A stretch of DNA of 64,000 nt from Halopenitus persicus (GCF_002355635.1 NZ_AP017558.1:992001-1056000), one strand, 5' to 3'. Shown: positions 7,824-17,042, numbered from the stretch's first letter. The notes: generated by a model not told the origin, from the letters alone. Made by a program: numbers and translations.

Positions 7824-9215
7824 ATGACGGATGAATACGACCTAGCCATCATCGGAGGAGGCATCAGCGGGGCGTCGCTACTGTACACGGTAGCGAAGTT
7901 CACGGACGTCGAGGACGTCGTGCTGATCGAGAAGGAACCGGAGATCGCGGCGATCAACTCCCATCACACGAACAACTCCCAGACGCTCCACTTCGGGGAC
8001 ATCGAGACGAACTACACCCTCGAGAAGGCCGAGGAGGTCAAGGAGGGCGCCGAGCTGCTGGCCGGCTACCTCGAGAACCACGACCCCGACCGGGAGATGC
8101 ACAGCAAGCGCAGCAAAATGGTGCTGGCGGTCGGCGACGAGGAGGTCGAGAAGCTCGAGTCGCGGTACCACGAGGAGGGCTTCGGCGATCTGTATCCCAA
8201 GCTGCGGTCGATCGACCGCGAGGAGATCGCGGACCTCGAGCCGAAGGTCGTGGAGGGCCGCGATCCGGACACGGAGCTGCGCGCGCTCCAGACGCCGGAC
8301 GGCTACGTCGTCGACTACGGCGCGGTCTCGAAGTCGTTCGTCGACCTGGCCGACGAGGAGGACGGCGTCGACGTCTACACCGGCACGACGGTCACCGACA
8401 TCGACGACGACGGCGAGGGGTTCCGGATCACCACCGACAACGGCATCTTCGAGTCGGACGCCACGGTCGTCGCGGCCGGGTCCCACAGCCTCCAGATCGC
8501 CAAGGAGATGGGCTACGGGCAGAACATGTCGCTGCTGCCCGTCGCGGGGAGCTTCTTCCTCGCCGACGACCTGCTGAACGGGAAGGTCTACACCCTCCAG
8601 ATGAAGAAGCTCCCGTTCGCCGCGGTTCACGGCGACGCGGACGTTCACGACGGAGACATCACGCGGTTCGGCCCGACGGCGAAGGTCGTGCCGACCCTCG
8701 AACGCGGCCGGATGTCGACCGTCGGCGACTTCCTCGACGTCTTCGGCTTCTCGCCCGACTCGTTCCTCAGCTACGCGAACATCCTCGCCGACCGGATCCT
8801 GCTGCCGTACGTCCTCCGGAACCTCGTCTACGACGTCCCCGAGGTCGGCAAGCGCGCCTTCCTCCCGAACGTCCGAAAGGTCGTTCCGACCGTCGAACTG
8901 TCCGACATCGACCGGGCGACGGGCTACGGCGGCGTCCGGCCGCAGATCGTCGACACCGAAGCGAAGGACCTCGACATGGGCGAGGCGAAGATCACCGGCG
9001 ACGACGTCCTGTTCAACATCACGCCCTCGCCGGGCGCCTCGACCTGCCTGAAGAACGCGATGGCCGACGCCGAGCAGGTGCTGGCGTTCCTCGACGGGGA
9101 CCACGAGTTCGACGTCGAGGCGTTCCGCGCGGAGACGATCGGCCAGTTCCCGCGGGCGGACGACGATGGCGACGACGCCGCCGCTGACGCCGCCGAGCCG
9201 CCGGCCGCCGACTGA
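7824..9215 (+). CDS. FAD-dependent oxidoreductase, malate:quinone oxidoreductase-like
   Basis: 463 residues. The dinucleotide-binding motif AIIGGGISGASLLY is at residues 8-21, with an acidic end of the second strand at VVLIEKEP. HHTNNSQTLHFGDIETNY follows, reminiscent of Mqo/DAO-family enzymes, and the C-terminus has FAD-contacting GYGGVRPQI and SPGASTCL. The family oxidises malate or other 2-hydroxyacids and passes electrons to quinone at the membrane. The last 20 residues are a low-complexity acidic tail. AT-rich aaagtaaattaacc lies about 45 bases upstream. It is transcribed alone, divergent from the frameshifted VOC gene. Malate as substrate is an inference; an L-2-hydroxyglutarate-type oxidase is the main alternative. 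Confidence 0.7.
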   Translation: MTDEYDLAIIGGGISGASLLYTVAKFTDVEDVVLIEKEPEIAAINSHHTNNSQTLHFGDIETNYTLEKAEEVKEGAELLAGYLENHDPDREMHSKRSKMVLAVGDEEVEKLESRYHEEGFGDLYPKLRSIDREEIADLEPKVVEGRDPDTELRALQTPDGYVVDYGAVSKSFVDLADEEDGVDVYTGTTVTDIDDDGEGFRITTDNGIFESDATVVAAGSHSLQIAKEMGYGQNMSLLPVAGSFFLADDLLNGKVYTLQMKKLPFAAVHGDADVHDGDITRFGPTAKVVPTLERGRMSTVGDFLDVFGFSPDSFLSYANILADRILLPYVLRNLVYDVPEVGKRAFLPNVRKVVPTVELSDIDRATGYGGVRPQIVDTEAKDLDMGEAKITGDDVLFNITPSPGASTCLKNAMADAEQVLAFLDGDHEFDVEAFRAETIGQFPRADDDGDDAAADAAEPPAAD

Positions 9216-9345
9216 CGCGACGACGCGACGACGAACACGCCGATTCTCCAGACCCGATCCCTCCGTGACGGTCGTCACGTCCGCGCCACGACGGTGAGCG
9301 TCCAGCAAGGCTTTATTATCGTCCCCCCATACCACTCGGCAGACG

Positions 9346-9849
9346 ATGCCCGGCACGTACGTGACCTCGGAAACGAACCTGCCCCCGGACCCGGAGGACG
9401 GAGAGATCCGGCTGCAGGTGACCGACCAACACACGAAGGAGATCTTCGACACGCGTGCCCGGGTCAGCCGCGATCCCGACTCGCTCGCGGATCCGGAACC
9501 GCTGACGGTGCTGAAGGGCCCCCACGAGAACGTCGAGGAGCGGTGGTACATCGACGTCATCGAGACCGACGTCGAGGAGCCCGACGTCGACGTCGACCTG
9601 CTCGAGTCGATCATGGACGAGACCGCCGCGGAGAACAACGTGATCAACACGCGGTCGCGCGAGGTGAAGGCGATCCTGCTGTACCTCGAACGGACCGGCG
9701 AGTTCGAGTCGGTCTCGGAGGCGAGCCGGCAGCTGATGCTCGATCACCTCGCCGAGGAGTATCCGGAGCTGCTGGAGGCGTACATCGACCGGAAGGTGGA
9801 ACGGGACCGGGACGGCCTCCGGTCGGCGCTCACGGACGCCGGCGAATGA
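9346..9849 (+). CDS. Conserved haloarchaeal hypothetical protein, 167 residues
   Basis: Not recognised. The first 70 residues look beta-rich (IRLQVTDQHTKEIFDTRARV). A strongly acidic linker DVEEPDVDVDLL follows, then a helical C-terminal half (TRSREVKAILLYLERTG ... ASRQLMLDHLAEEY) that could be a small DNA-binding or dimerisation module. No cysteines, signal peptide or membrane segment. A TATA-like ctttattat at 9310-9318 sits about 30 bases before the ATG. It ends 35 bases before ubiD1 on the same strand, so it may be the first gene of that operon, with no functional link evident. Confidence 0.65.
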   Translation: MPGTYVTSETNLPPDPEDGEIRLQVTDQHTKEIFDTRARVSRDPDSLADPEPLTVLKGPHENVEERWYIDVIETDVEEPDVDVDLLESIMDETAAENNVINTRSREVKAILLYLERTGEFESVSEASRQLMLDHLAEEYPELLEAYIDRKVERDRDGLRSALTDAGE

Positions 9850-9883
9850 CCCGACCCGAACGGCCGCTCGGCGGTGAGCGTCG

Positions 9884-11395
9884 ATGACGATCGACAGCTT
9901 GCGGGAGTATCTCGCCGTCCTCGAGGCCCACGACGACCTGTCCCGGATCGATGAGGCGGTCTCCTGGAACCTCGAGGCCAGCGCGATCACGATGCTCGCG
10001 AACGAGCGGGACGCGCGGATCCCGCTGTTCGAACGCACCGAGGCCGCCAGGCTCGTCGGGGACCCCTATCGCGGGAGCGGAAGCCGTCCCTGGAACCGGA
10101 TCGCGCTCGGGCTCGACCTCCCGAGGGACCTCTCGCGGTACGAGTTCTACGAGGCGGTGATCGACCGGCTCCAGGACCCGATCCCGCCGACGTCGGTCGA
10201 GGCCGCCGACGCGCCGGTCAAGGAGCGAACGGTGACCGGCGCGGACGTCGACCTGCTCCGGTTCCCGTGGCCGTACATCCACGCCGGCGACGGCGGTCGC
10301 TACTCGAACCTCCACACCCTCGTCGCCCCCGATCCCGACTCGGAGTGGGTCGACTGGTCGTACCACCGCGCGATGGTTCACGACGGCGGGACCGCGAGCG
10401 TGCTGTTGCTCGCGGGCGAGCAGACGCCGAACCTCTATTATTACAAGTACGAACGCCGCGGCGAGCCGATGCCCGTGGCGATCGTCGTGGGCGCCGAGCC
10501 GGCCGTCGAGTACACCTCGGTGATGTGGATCCCGACCGACCGGAGCGAGGCCGAGTTCGCCGGCGGGCTCAAGGGCGAGCCGATCGAGCTCGTCGAGTGC
10601 GAGACGAACGACCTGCGGGTCCCCGCGAACGCGGAGCTGGTCATCGAGGGGGAGATCCTCCCGGACGCCCGACGCGACGAGGGGCCGTTCGGCGACTACT
10701 TCGGGTACATGCACGGCCCGCGGCGGTCGATGCCGGTCCTAGAGGTGTCGGCGATCACCCACCGCGAGGACCCGATCATCCCCTTCTGCGTCGAGGGGTC
10801 CGGCGTCGGCTACGCCGAGAACTCCACGAGCTCGATGGAGGCCGGCTGCGTCGGCCCCGACGCGACGCTCGGCCTCCGAACCGCCGGCTTCGACGTCGAG
10901 TGCTGCGTGCCCTGGACCTCGACGCCGCGAACGGTCTACGTGATCGCCACCGACCGCAGCGAGCCGGGCTACCTCCACGAGCTCGCGAACTTCATCTTCA
11001 CCACCTGGGGGATGTTACACGTCGACTTCTTCGTCTTCGTCGACGCCGACGTCGAGCCCACGGACTCCCGTGCGGTCGTGGAGGCGCTGGCGCTGCACGC
11101 GGACCCGGACGCGGACTTCCACCAGTTCGGCGTCGAGACGATGCCGAAGGTGCCGCTCAACATCTACCAGACGCCCAGCGAGAAGGGCGACATTCAGACC
11201 GGCACCTCGAAGGCGAAGACGGCGAAGACCTACATCGACGCGACCCGGTCGGAGCCGGCGCCGGACCGCTCCCCCGAACTGGAACGGCGCGCACGCGAAA
11301 CGCTCCGGGCGGCCGGAGTCGAACTCGACGTCGAGGACGCGCTGTTGGGCGGCCGACCGCCCCGCGAGGAGCCGACGGGAGGCTGGCGCCGATGA
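9884..11395 (+). CDS. UbiD-family decarboxylase (catalytic type)
   Basis: 503 residues. UbiD enzymes use prenylated FMN and a divalent metal to (de)carboxylate aromatic or alpha,beta-unsaturated acids. Here the hallmark EGPFGDYFGYM is intact (Glu266 to Asp271), preceded by AELVIEGEILPDA and by a WSYHRAMVHDGG segment where the prFMN-contacting Arg lies. The C-terminus FVFVDADVEP and MPKVPLNIYQTP are also typical. It overlaps the next gene by four bases (ATGA), so the two UbiD-like proteins are translationally coupled and may form one enzyme. No UbiX prenyltransferase is in the window. Substrate unknown; the surrounding acyl-CoA and aromatic genes make an aromatic or enoic acid plausible. Confidence 0.85.
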   Translation: MTIDSLREYLAVLEAHDDLSRIDEAVSWNLEASAITMLANERDARIPLFERTEAARLVGDPYRGSGSRPWNRIALGLDLPRDLSRYEFYEAVIDRLQDPIPPTSVEAADAPVKERTVTGADVDLLRFPWPYIHAGDGGRYSNLHTLVAPDPDSEWVDWSYHRAMVHDGGTASVLLLAGEQTPNLYYYKYERRGEPMPVAIVVGAEPAVEYTSVMWIPTDRSEAEFAGGLKGEPIELVECETNDLRVPANAELVIEGEILPDARRDEGPFGDYFGYMHGPRRSMPVLEVSAITHREDPIIPFCVEGSGVGYAENSTSSMEAGCVGPDATLGLRTAGFDVECCVPWTSTPRTVYVIATDRSEPGYLHELANFIFTTWGMLHVDFFVFVDADVEPTDSRAVVEALALHADPDADFHQFGVETMPKVPLNIYQTPSEKGDIQTGTSKAKTAKTYIDATRSEPAPDRSPELERRARETLRAAGVELDVEDALLGGRPPREEPTGGWRR

Positions 11396-12948
11396 GCGGG
11401 TTCGGGCTTCGATCCCACCTGGATCGGCTGCGCGAACGCGGGGACCTCGTCGCGATCGACGACCGCGTCCACTGGGACGAGGAGGCGGCCGCGATCGCCA
11501 CGGTCGCCGCACGGGAGGGCGCCCCCGCCCTGGCGTTCGAGCAAACGCCCGGACACGTCCGGTTCGTCGCCGGCGCGTTCGGCGGTCCCGACCAGCTCGC
11601 CGCCCACGACCGGGAGCCGTGGGACCGGATCGGGGACGCGCTGACCGCGGGCGAGGACCTCGCGACCGTACCGCCGACCCACGAGTACGGCGACCTGCTC
11701 GAGCTGTTGGCCGGCGAGCGGACCGAGCCGGCGACGGCGGCCGACGGCGAGCCCGCAGCGACCCCGGACCCGACGCTCGATCTGCACACCCTCGGGCTGC
11801 CGACCCTCTCGGCGAACACGCGCCCGATCGTCTCGCTGGGGATTCTCGCGGTCGATCTCGGCCCGGAATACGGAACCACATGGGTCCCGGTTCGCGGCGG
11901 CGTCCGGGGCAGCTCGCGGCTCCGGCTCGTGGTCCCGCGCGCGTTTCGTGAGCGGCTCGCAGCCGCGACGGAGGACGCCGGGAGCGGTGGCGGCGGAGTG
12001 AAAAACGGGAGGGAACGCGGCGGGATCGACGGCGGACCGCCGACGGATCCGCCGGCGGTCAGCCTGCTGCTCGGCGTCTCCGCACCGGCGTTGGTCGCGG
12101 CGCTCCAGGGGTGGATCGGCGACCGCGTGCGGACGGACGTCCCCGAACTCGCCGCCGGAATCGCCCCGACGGCGACCGCCCGGGTTGACGGCCGGCTCGT
12201 CCCGCGCGACGCCGAGGTCAGGATCGACGGAACCCTCCGGATGGAGGCGCCGGGTGGCAGGGAGCCGACGGTCACCGGTTCGACGCCGGATCCGGCGAGC
12301 ACGACGACCACGACGGAGGAGCGGCGTGCGGCCTGGGAGGCGGCCTGCGAGACGGCGACCGTCGTGTTGGGGGTCGACCGGATCGCGACCCGGGAGGACC
12401 CGGTCGTGGCCGTCTCGCCGCTGGGCGCCCCGCTGTCGGACGACACCCAGCTCGTGAGCCTCGTCGAGGCCGCACGGCTCTACCGGCGCGTCAACGGGTA
12501 CTGGGGCGTCTCCCCGGTTCGGTGGGTCAGGCTCCCGCCGGAGGGCGGGCTCGGGATGTGTCTGGTCGCCAGCGAGATCCTCTATGCCGGCTTCGAGTGG
12601 CAGCTCGCCAACACGCTGTTCTCGTTCTCGCGGCTCTTCGACAAGGTCCTGATCGTCGACGAGGGATCCGACCCGACCGACCTCGCGAAGGCGCTCGACG
12701 ACATGTGGGTGAAGGCGCACCCGGCCAACGACTGGGCGTTCAGCGAGCCGCACGCCCCGAGCGCGACCGCCACGCGCTACCGGCGCGACGGCGAGACCGG
12801 CTCGCGGCTCCACATCGCCGCCACGTGGGACCCGCGCTGGGACGAGGAGTACATCGCGCCGCGGGTCACCTTCGAACAGTCATTTCCGGAGAACGTCCGC
12901 GAGTCGGTGGCGGAGCGCTGGGACGAGTTCGACCTCGAGCGGGAGTGA
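11392..12948 (+). CDS. Divergent UbiD-like protein lacking the EGPFGD motif
   Basis: 518 residues. The N-terminal LRERGDLVAIDDRVHWDEEAA and the C-terminal FDKVLIVDEGSDPTDLAKAL plus WAFSEP are UbiD-like. The middle is altered: after AEVRIDGTLRMEAP, where EGPFGD should follow, the protein reads GGREPTVTGSTPDPAS and contains a low-complexity STTTTTEE run. A Gly/Arg-rich insertion (about residues 197-222) is also present. The catalytic glutamate and aspartate are therefore missing, which suggests a structural or regulatory partner for the upstream UbiD. Start chosen at 11392 because it overlaps the preceding stop (ATGA) and the protein aligns from there; the frame is open far upstream but only as an antisense-like shadow. 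Confidence 0.75.
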   Translation: MSGFGLRSHLDRLRERGDLVAIDDRVHWDEEAAAIATVAAREGAPALAFEQTPGHVRFVAGAFGGPDQLAAHDREPWDRIGDALTAGEDLATVPPTHEYGDLLELLAGERTEPATAADGEPAATPDPTLDLHTLGLPTLSANTRPIVSLGILAVDLGPEYGTTWVPVRGGVRGSSRLRLVVPRAFRERLAAATEDAGSGGGGVKNGRERGGIDGGPPTDPPAVSLLLGVSAPALVAALQGWIGDRVRTDVPELAAGIAPTATARVDGRLVPRDAEVRIDGTLRMEAPGGREPTVTGSTPDPASTTTTTEERRAAWEAACETATVVLGVDRIATREDPVVAVSPLGAPLSDDTQLVSLVEAARLYRRVNGYWGVSPVRWVRLPPEGGLGMCLVASEILYAGFEWQLANTLFSFSRLFDKVLIVDEGSDPTDLAKALDDMWVKAHPANDWAFSEPHAPSATATRYRRDGETGSRLHIAATWDPRWDEEYIAPRVTFEQSFPENVRESVAERWDEFDLERE

Positions 12949-12986
12949 TCGCGACATCCGACCCGGCCGCCGAGGGCGAACCGCCC

Positions 12987-14567
12987 TCACTCGGCGTCCG
13001 CCTCGGGAACGAACTTCACGCCGTACCGCGGGACGCCCTCCTGTTCGTAGATCCGCCGGACCGTCGCCGTGACGGCGTCGCCCACCTCGACGGCGGTCGG
13101 GTCGGCGTCGGTCAGCTGTCCGGGCAGGGTGATCTCGTCGTCGCCCTCCCCGAGGTCGACGATCGCGACCCCGTAGGCGCCGTCGCGCTGCTGGTGGCCG
13201 GCGAACTCCGGCGGCGCGCCGCCCTGGCCGATGACCGTCACGGCACGGACGGTTCCGGTCCGGGGTGCCTCGAACTCCTCGAAGGTGACGCGCTCGTGAC
13301 ACTCCCGACAGGCGCCGGTCGGCGGGAACGTGACGCCGCCGCACTCCGGGCAGCGTCCGGCGACGAGCCGGTAGCGCTGGTCGAGCGAGCCCTGCCAGTT
13401 CGGCAGGCTCACGTGGGCGCCGCCGCCCGCGACCTCGCCGTCGACGATCGTGCCGCGCTTGCGGAGATACTCGTCGTAGGTGATCGACTCGCCGGCGTCC
13501 AGTTCCTCGACGCCGGCGACGGACACCGTCCCGCGGCAGGCCATCGAGACCGCGGTGCCGCCGCCGAAGACGGCCGCGACGCTCCGACGGTCGCCGTCCG
13601 GATCGGCACCGTCCGCCTCGCCGTTCGCGTCGGCGACTGCGGCGAGCAGTCCGATCGGAACCGTCGCGGCGCCCGCGTCGCCGATCCGGTCGGCGACCGT
13701 TCCGGCCTGGACCGCCTCGGGATCGAACGGCAGATCGCCGGTCGCACGGTACGGGAGACTCCCGTTCGGCTGGTGGACCGCGGCGGCATCGACCGCCTCG
13801 AGTCCCGGCCCGGCGAGGGGACCGCCGTCGTCGGCGAGCGCCTCCGTCGCGGCCGTGATCGACTCGCGGATCGCGGTTCGCTGGTAGGTCGTGATGTCGA
13901 GGGTGTCGACCGTCTCGGCGCCGCGCTCGCGGTGGCGGATCCCCGGATACTCCTCGACGTGCCAGGCCGGCTCGCCGACGGAGACCGCGGGATCGCTCGA
14001 CAACACGAACGCGGCCGCGCCGGCGCCCATCGGGTGGTCGGTCTCGGCCGGATCACCCGCCGGGCAGTCGGCGACGACGACCAGCGCAGTCCTCGAGGCG
14101 GCCGCTTCCAGCCCGCGTGCGAGCGCCTCGCCGCCGGCGGCGGTCGAGCCGCCGAGGGTCGCGGTCGCCACGTCCGTCGGCAGCCCGAGCGCGCGAACGA
14201 GCCGCGGCGTGAACTCGCCCTCCTCCATCGGGGGCGTGGTCGTCGCGGTCACCACGAGGTCGACGCGGTCGGGGTCGACCGTATCGGAGCTCGCCGCGCC
14301 GCCGCCGGTCGTCCCGTCGGCGTCACCGGCAAGCACGCGATCGGCGGCGGCGACCGCCATCGTCAGCGCGTCCTCGTCCGCGCCGGCGACGGCCTTTCGC
14401 TCGACGCCGGGTGCGTGGCTCGTCCCCCACGCCTCGGCGATCGCCTCGCTCGAGAGGCGGTACTCGGGCAATCGGATCGCGGCGGTCTCGATGCCGACCG
14501 CGTCGACGTCCGGCGCGGACCCGCCGTCGGCCGCGAGGTCGTTCGCGACGTCACGGTCGGCGCTCAT
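12987..14567 (-). CDS. HMG-CoA synthase-like/DUF35 (zinc ribbon-OB fold) fusion
   Basis: 526 residues in two parts. Residues about 20-350 resemble archaeal HMG-CoA synthase: LSSEAIAEAWG, GVERKAVAGADEDALTMA, and the active-site His segment AAAVHQPNG. The nucleophile position reads TATLGGST, with Thr137 where Cys is expected, so the classical condensation chemistry should be lost. Residues about 395-526 are a DUF35 module with Cys406, Cys409, Cys420 and Cys423, then an OB-fold (TGTVRAVTVIGQGG...). DUF35 proteins normally bridge thiolase and HMG-CoA synthase in archaeal acyl-CoA complexes. It overlaps the thiolase stop by four bases (ATGA), which supports a complex with that thiolase. True mevalonate-pathway HMG-CoA synthase is presumably elsewhere. 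Confidence 0.75.
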   Translation of the reverse strand: MSADRDVANDLAADGGSAPDVDAVGIETAAIRLPEYRLSSEAIAEAWGTSHAPGVERKAVAGADEDALTMAVAAADRVLAGDADGTTGGGAASSDTVDPDRVDLVVTATTTPPMEEGEFTPRLVRALGLPTDVATATLGGSTAAGGEALARGLEAAASRTALVVVADCPAGDPAETDHPMGAGAAAFVLSSDPAVSVGEPAWHVEEYPGIRHRERGAETVDTLDITTYQRTAIRESITAATEALADDGGPLAGPGLEAVDAAAVHQPNGSLPYRATGDLPFDPEAVQAGTVADRIGDAGAATVPIGLLAAVADANGEADGADPDGDRRSVAAVFGGGTAVSMACRGTVSVAGVEELDAGESITYDEYLRKRGTIVDGEVAGGGAHVSLPNWQGSLDQRYRLVAGRCPECGGVTFPPTGACRECHERVTFEEFEAPRTGTVRAVTVIGQGGAPPEFAGHQQRDGAYGVAIVDLGEGDDEITLPGQLTDADPTAVEVGDAVTATVRRIYEQEGVPRYGVKFVPEADAE

Positions 14568-15736
14568 GCGTCCACCTCCGTGCGCTCGAAGACGTGAACC
14601 GTCACGCCGCCGCCGCTGCCGCCGACGTTGTGGGTGAGCCCGTAGGTCGGGTCGTCGACCTGCACGTGGGCCTCCCCGCGGAGCTGGGAGAACGCCTCCA
14701 CGACCTGGCCGGTGCCGGTGGCGCCGATCGGGTGGCCCTTCGATTTGAGGCCGCCGCTGGTGTTCGTCGGCAGCTCGCCGTCGGGGTCGACGACGCCCTC
14801 ACGGAGCAGTCGGCCGGCCTCGCCGCGCTCGCAGAAGCCGAGGTCGTCGTACGCCAGCAGCTCCGCGATCGCGAAGCAGTCGTGGACCTCGGCGAAATCG
14901 AGGTCGTCGGGAGCGACGCCGGCCTCGGCGTAGGCCTGCTCGCCGGCCTGCACGCTCGCGGGGATGCTCGTGAGCGACTCGCGCTGGAAGAGCCCCACGC
15001 GCCCGCTGGCCGCGCCGGCGCCGGCGACTTTGACCGCCGGGCCGTCGAACTCGGCGGCGACCTCCTCGCTCGCCAACAGGGCTGCGCTGGCGCCGTCGGT
15101 GGTCGGACAGCAGTGATAGAGGTTGAGCGGGTCGGCCACGCCCGGCGCGGAGCGCGCGTCCTCCAGCGAACACTCGAACCCGAGGTGCGCCTTTGGGTTC
15201 TTCGCACCGTTGCCGTGGTTCTTCACCGCGACCCGCGAGAGGTCGTCGACGGTCGCGTCGTACGCGTCGAGATAGGCGCTGGCCATCTGGGCGTAGACGC
15301 CGGCGAAGGTCGTCCCGCTCGTGCGTTCCCACTCGGTCTCGCCGCTGACGCCGAGCCACCACTTGGTCTGGTCGGCGCTCGTGTCGGTCATCACCTCATA
15401 GCCGCCCGCCAGCGCGACGTCCGCGGTCCCGGCCCGCACGGCAGTCAGCGCCGAGCGGAACGAGTAGCCGCTGGCGGCACACGCGTTCTCGACGCGGGTC
15501 GTCGGGACGCCGTGCAGTCCCAGGTGTTCAGTGACCGCCGGGCTGCTCAGGCCGATCTGTCGCCCGCCGACGCCGAGCGTTCCCAGGAACGCCTCGTCGA
15601 TCCGGTCCGGATCCAGCTCGCCGCCCACGCTCTCGAGCGCGTTCTCGTAGGCCGTCTCGAACAGCGACAGGTAGGTCTCGTCGGGGAACGAGCCGAACGG
15701 CGACTGGCCAGCCCCGATGACGTACACATCCCTCAT
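14564..15736 (-). CDS. Thiolase family protein (SCP-x type)
   Basis: 390 residues. The nucleophilic Cys is in VENACAASGYSF (about residue 86), the catalytic His in EVHDCFAIAEL and the C-terminal GGLKSKGHPIGATGTGQ signature is intact. SCP-x-type thiolases cleave or form beta-ketoacyl-CoA, or run retro-aldol reactions when paired with DUF35 proteins, as in steroid side-chain degradation. The ATG at 15736 is supported by a minus-strand CGATTTATGTG about 28 bases upstream. First gene of a two-gene operon with the HMGCS-like/DUF35 fusion and divergent from the acyl-CoA dehydrogenase. Likely cytoplasmic acyl-CoA metabolism; direction and substrate not readable from sequence. Confidence 0.88.
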   Translation of the reverse strand: MRDVYVIGAGQSPFGSFPDETYLSLFETAYENALESVGGELDPDRIDEAFLGTLGVGGRQIGLSSPAVTEHLGLHGVPTTRVENACAASGYSFRSALTAVRAGTADVALAGGYEVMTDTSADQTKWWLGVSGETEWERTSGTTFAGVYAQMASAYLDAYDATVDDLSRVAVKNHGNGAKNPKAHLGFECSLEDARSAPGVADPLNLYHCCPTTDGASAALLASEEVAAEFDGPAVKVAGAGAASGRVGLFQRESLTSIPASVQAGEQAYAEAGVAPDDLDFAEVHDCFAIAELLAYDDLGFCERGEAGRLLREGVVDPDGELPTNTSGGLKSKGHPIGATGTGQVVEAFSQLRGEAHVQVDDPTYGLTHNVGGSGGGVTVHVFERTEVDA

Positions 15737-15758
15737 GGTCGCCAGTGGGAGGTCGTCC

Positions 15759-15769
15759 CACATAAATCG
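15759..15769 (-). promoter_or_regulatory. TATA-like element of the thiolase operon
   Basis: Minus-strand CGATTTATGTG, centred about 28 bases before the ATG at 15736. Confidence 0.45.
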
Positions 15770-15887
15770 TCCCCTCCGGACTCGGGAACGAACGGGAGCG
15801 GTCAACCGCCTCGATCGCGCATGAACGGGGATGCGTGCGTCGGCAAACCTCGGGGCACTTATTAGGACGTGTGCCGCTATCACGCCT

Positions 15888-17042
15888 ATGAGCCTCATCG
15901 AGAGCGCGCTCTCCGAGGAGCATCGGGAGTTCCGTGACCGGGCGGACGACTTCGCCACCGAGGTGGTCGCCCCACGGGCCGAGGCGATCGAGGAGACCGA
16001 CGAGTTCCCCCGCGACGTCCTCGCGGAGGCCGGCGACCGTGGGCTACTCGGCGTGCTGCTGCCCGAGGAATACGGCGGCGAGGGGTCGGACTTCCTCTCG
16101 TACTGTCTCGTGATCGAACGGATCGCGCAGGCGAGCGGCGCGGTCGCCGAGAGCATCCAGGGCCACACCTTCGCGGCGCTGCCGATCGCCCGGCACGGCA
16201 CGGACGCCCAGAAGGAGGCGTATCTCGAGCCGATGGCCCGCGGCGAGTCGATCGGCGCGATGCTGCTCACCGAGCCCGACGCGGGCAGCTCACCGACGGA
16301 GCTTGCAACCGTCGCCGAGGAGACCGACGACGGCTACGCGATCACCGGCGAGAAGGCCTTCGGGACGAACGCCGGCGTCGCCGACGTCCACCTCGTCGTC
16401 GCGCGCAAGCGCCCGGCGCCCGACGAGGGCCACGGCGTGAGCGTCTTCCTCGTTCCGAGCCCCGAGGAGGCGCCGGGATTCACCTTCGACCGCGTGGAGT
16501 TCATGGGGATGCGCGGGCACGTCACCGGCGACTCCGCCTTCGATGACGTGGCGGTCCCCGCGGACGCGCTGCTCGGCGAGGTCGGGCAGGGCTTCCGGAT
16601 CGCGATGGGGACGATCGACATGGCGCGGACCGGCCTCGGCGCGATCGCGACCGGCATCGCGACGGCGGCCTTCGAGGAGGCGGTCGACTACGCCGGCGCC
16701 CGCGAGCAGGGCGGCAACCCGGTCGGCCAGTATCAGGCCGTCCAGGTGCTCGTCGCCGAAATGGACGCGAAGCTCGACGGGGCGCGCCACCTCGTCTACG
16801 ACTCGGCCCACGACATCGCCGCCGGCGAGGGCGACACCCGCGCCTCGAGCAAGGCGAAGTACGTCGCCAGCGACGTCGTCGAGTACGTCACCCGCAACGC
16901 GATCCAGATCCACGGCGGGAAGGGGTACCGGACGGACTACCCCCTCGAGCGCTACTTCCGCGACGCGAAGATCCTCAGCCTCATCGGCGGAACGACCGAG
17001 ATCCAGAAGACGACGGTCGCCGAGCACGCGCTCGACTTATAA
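15888..17042 (+). CDS. Acyl-CoA dehydrogenase
   Basis: 384 residues. Flavin-dependent alpha,beta-dehydrogenation of an acyl-CoA, the first oxidative step of beta-oxidation. Typical blocks are seen in order: LLGVLLPEEYGGEGSDFLSY (about 50-69), AMLLTEPDAGSSPTEL (flavin-binding region, about 125), the C-terminal helical domain, and IQIHGGKGYRTDYPLERYFRDAK with IGGTTEIQK at the end. The start at 15888 is chosen over an upstream ATG because cttattag lies about 28 bases before it and the homology starts here. Divergent from the thiolase operon with only 151 bases between, so both may share regulation. Electron acceptor is presumably ETF. Chain-length preference unknown. Confidence 0.92.
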   Translation: MSLIESALSEEHREFRDRADDFATEVVAPRAEAIEETDEFPRDVLAEAGDRGLLGVLLPEEYGGEGSDFLSYCLVIERIAQASGAVAESIQGHTFAALPIARHGTDAQKEAYLEPMARGESIGAMLLTEPDAGSSPTELATVAEETDDGYAITGEKAFGTNAGVADVHLVVARKRPAPDEGHGVSVFLVPSPEEAPGFTFDRVEFMGMRGHVTGDSAFDDVAVPADALLGEVGQGFRIAMGTIDMARTGLGAIATGIATAAFEEAVDYAGAREQGGNPVGQYQAVQVLVAEMDAKLDGARHLVYDSAHDIAAGEGDTRASSKAKYVASDVVEYVTRNAIQIHGGKGYRTDYPLERYFRDAKILSLIGGTTEIQKTTVAEHALDL

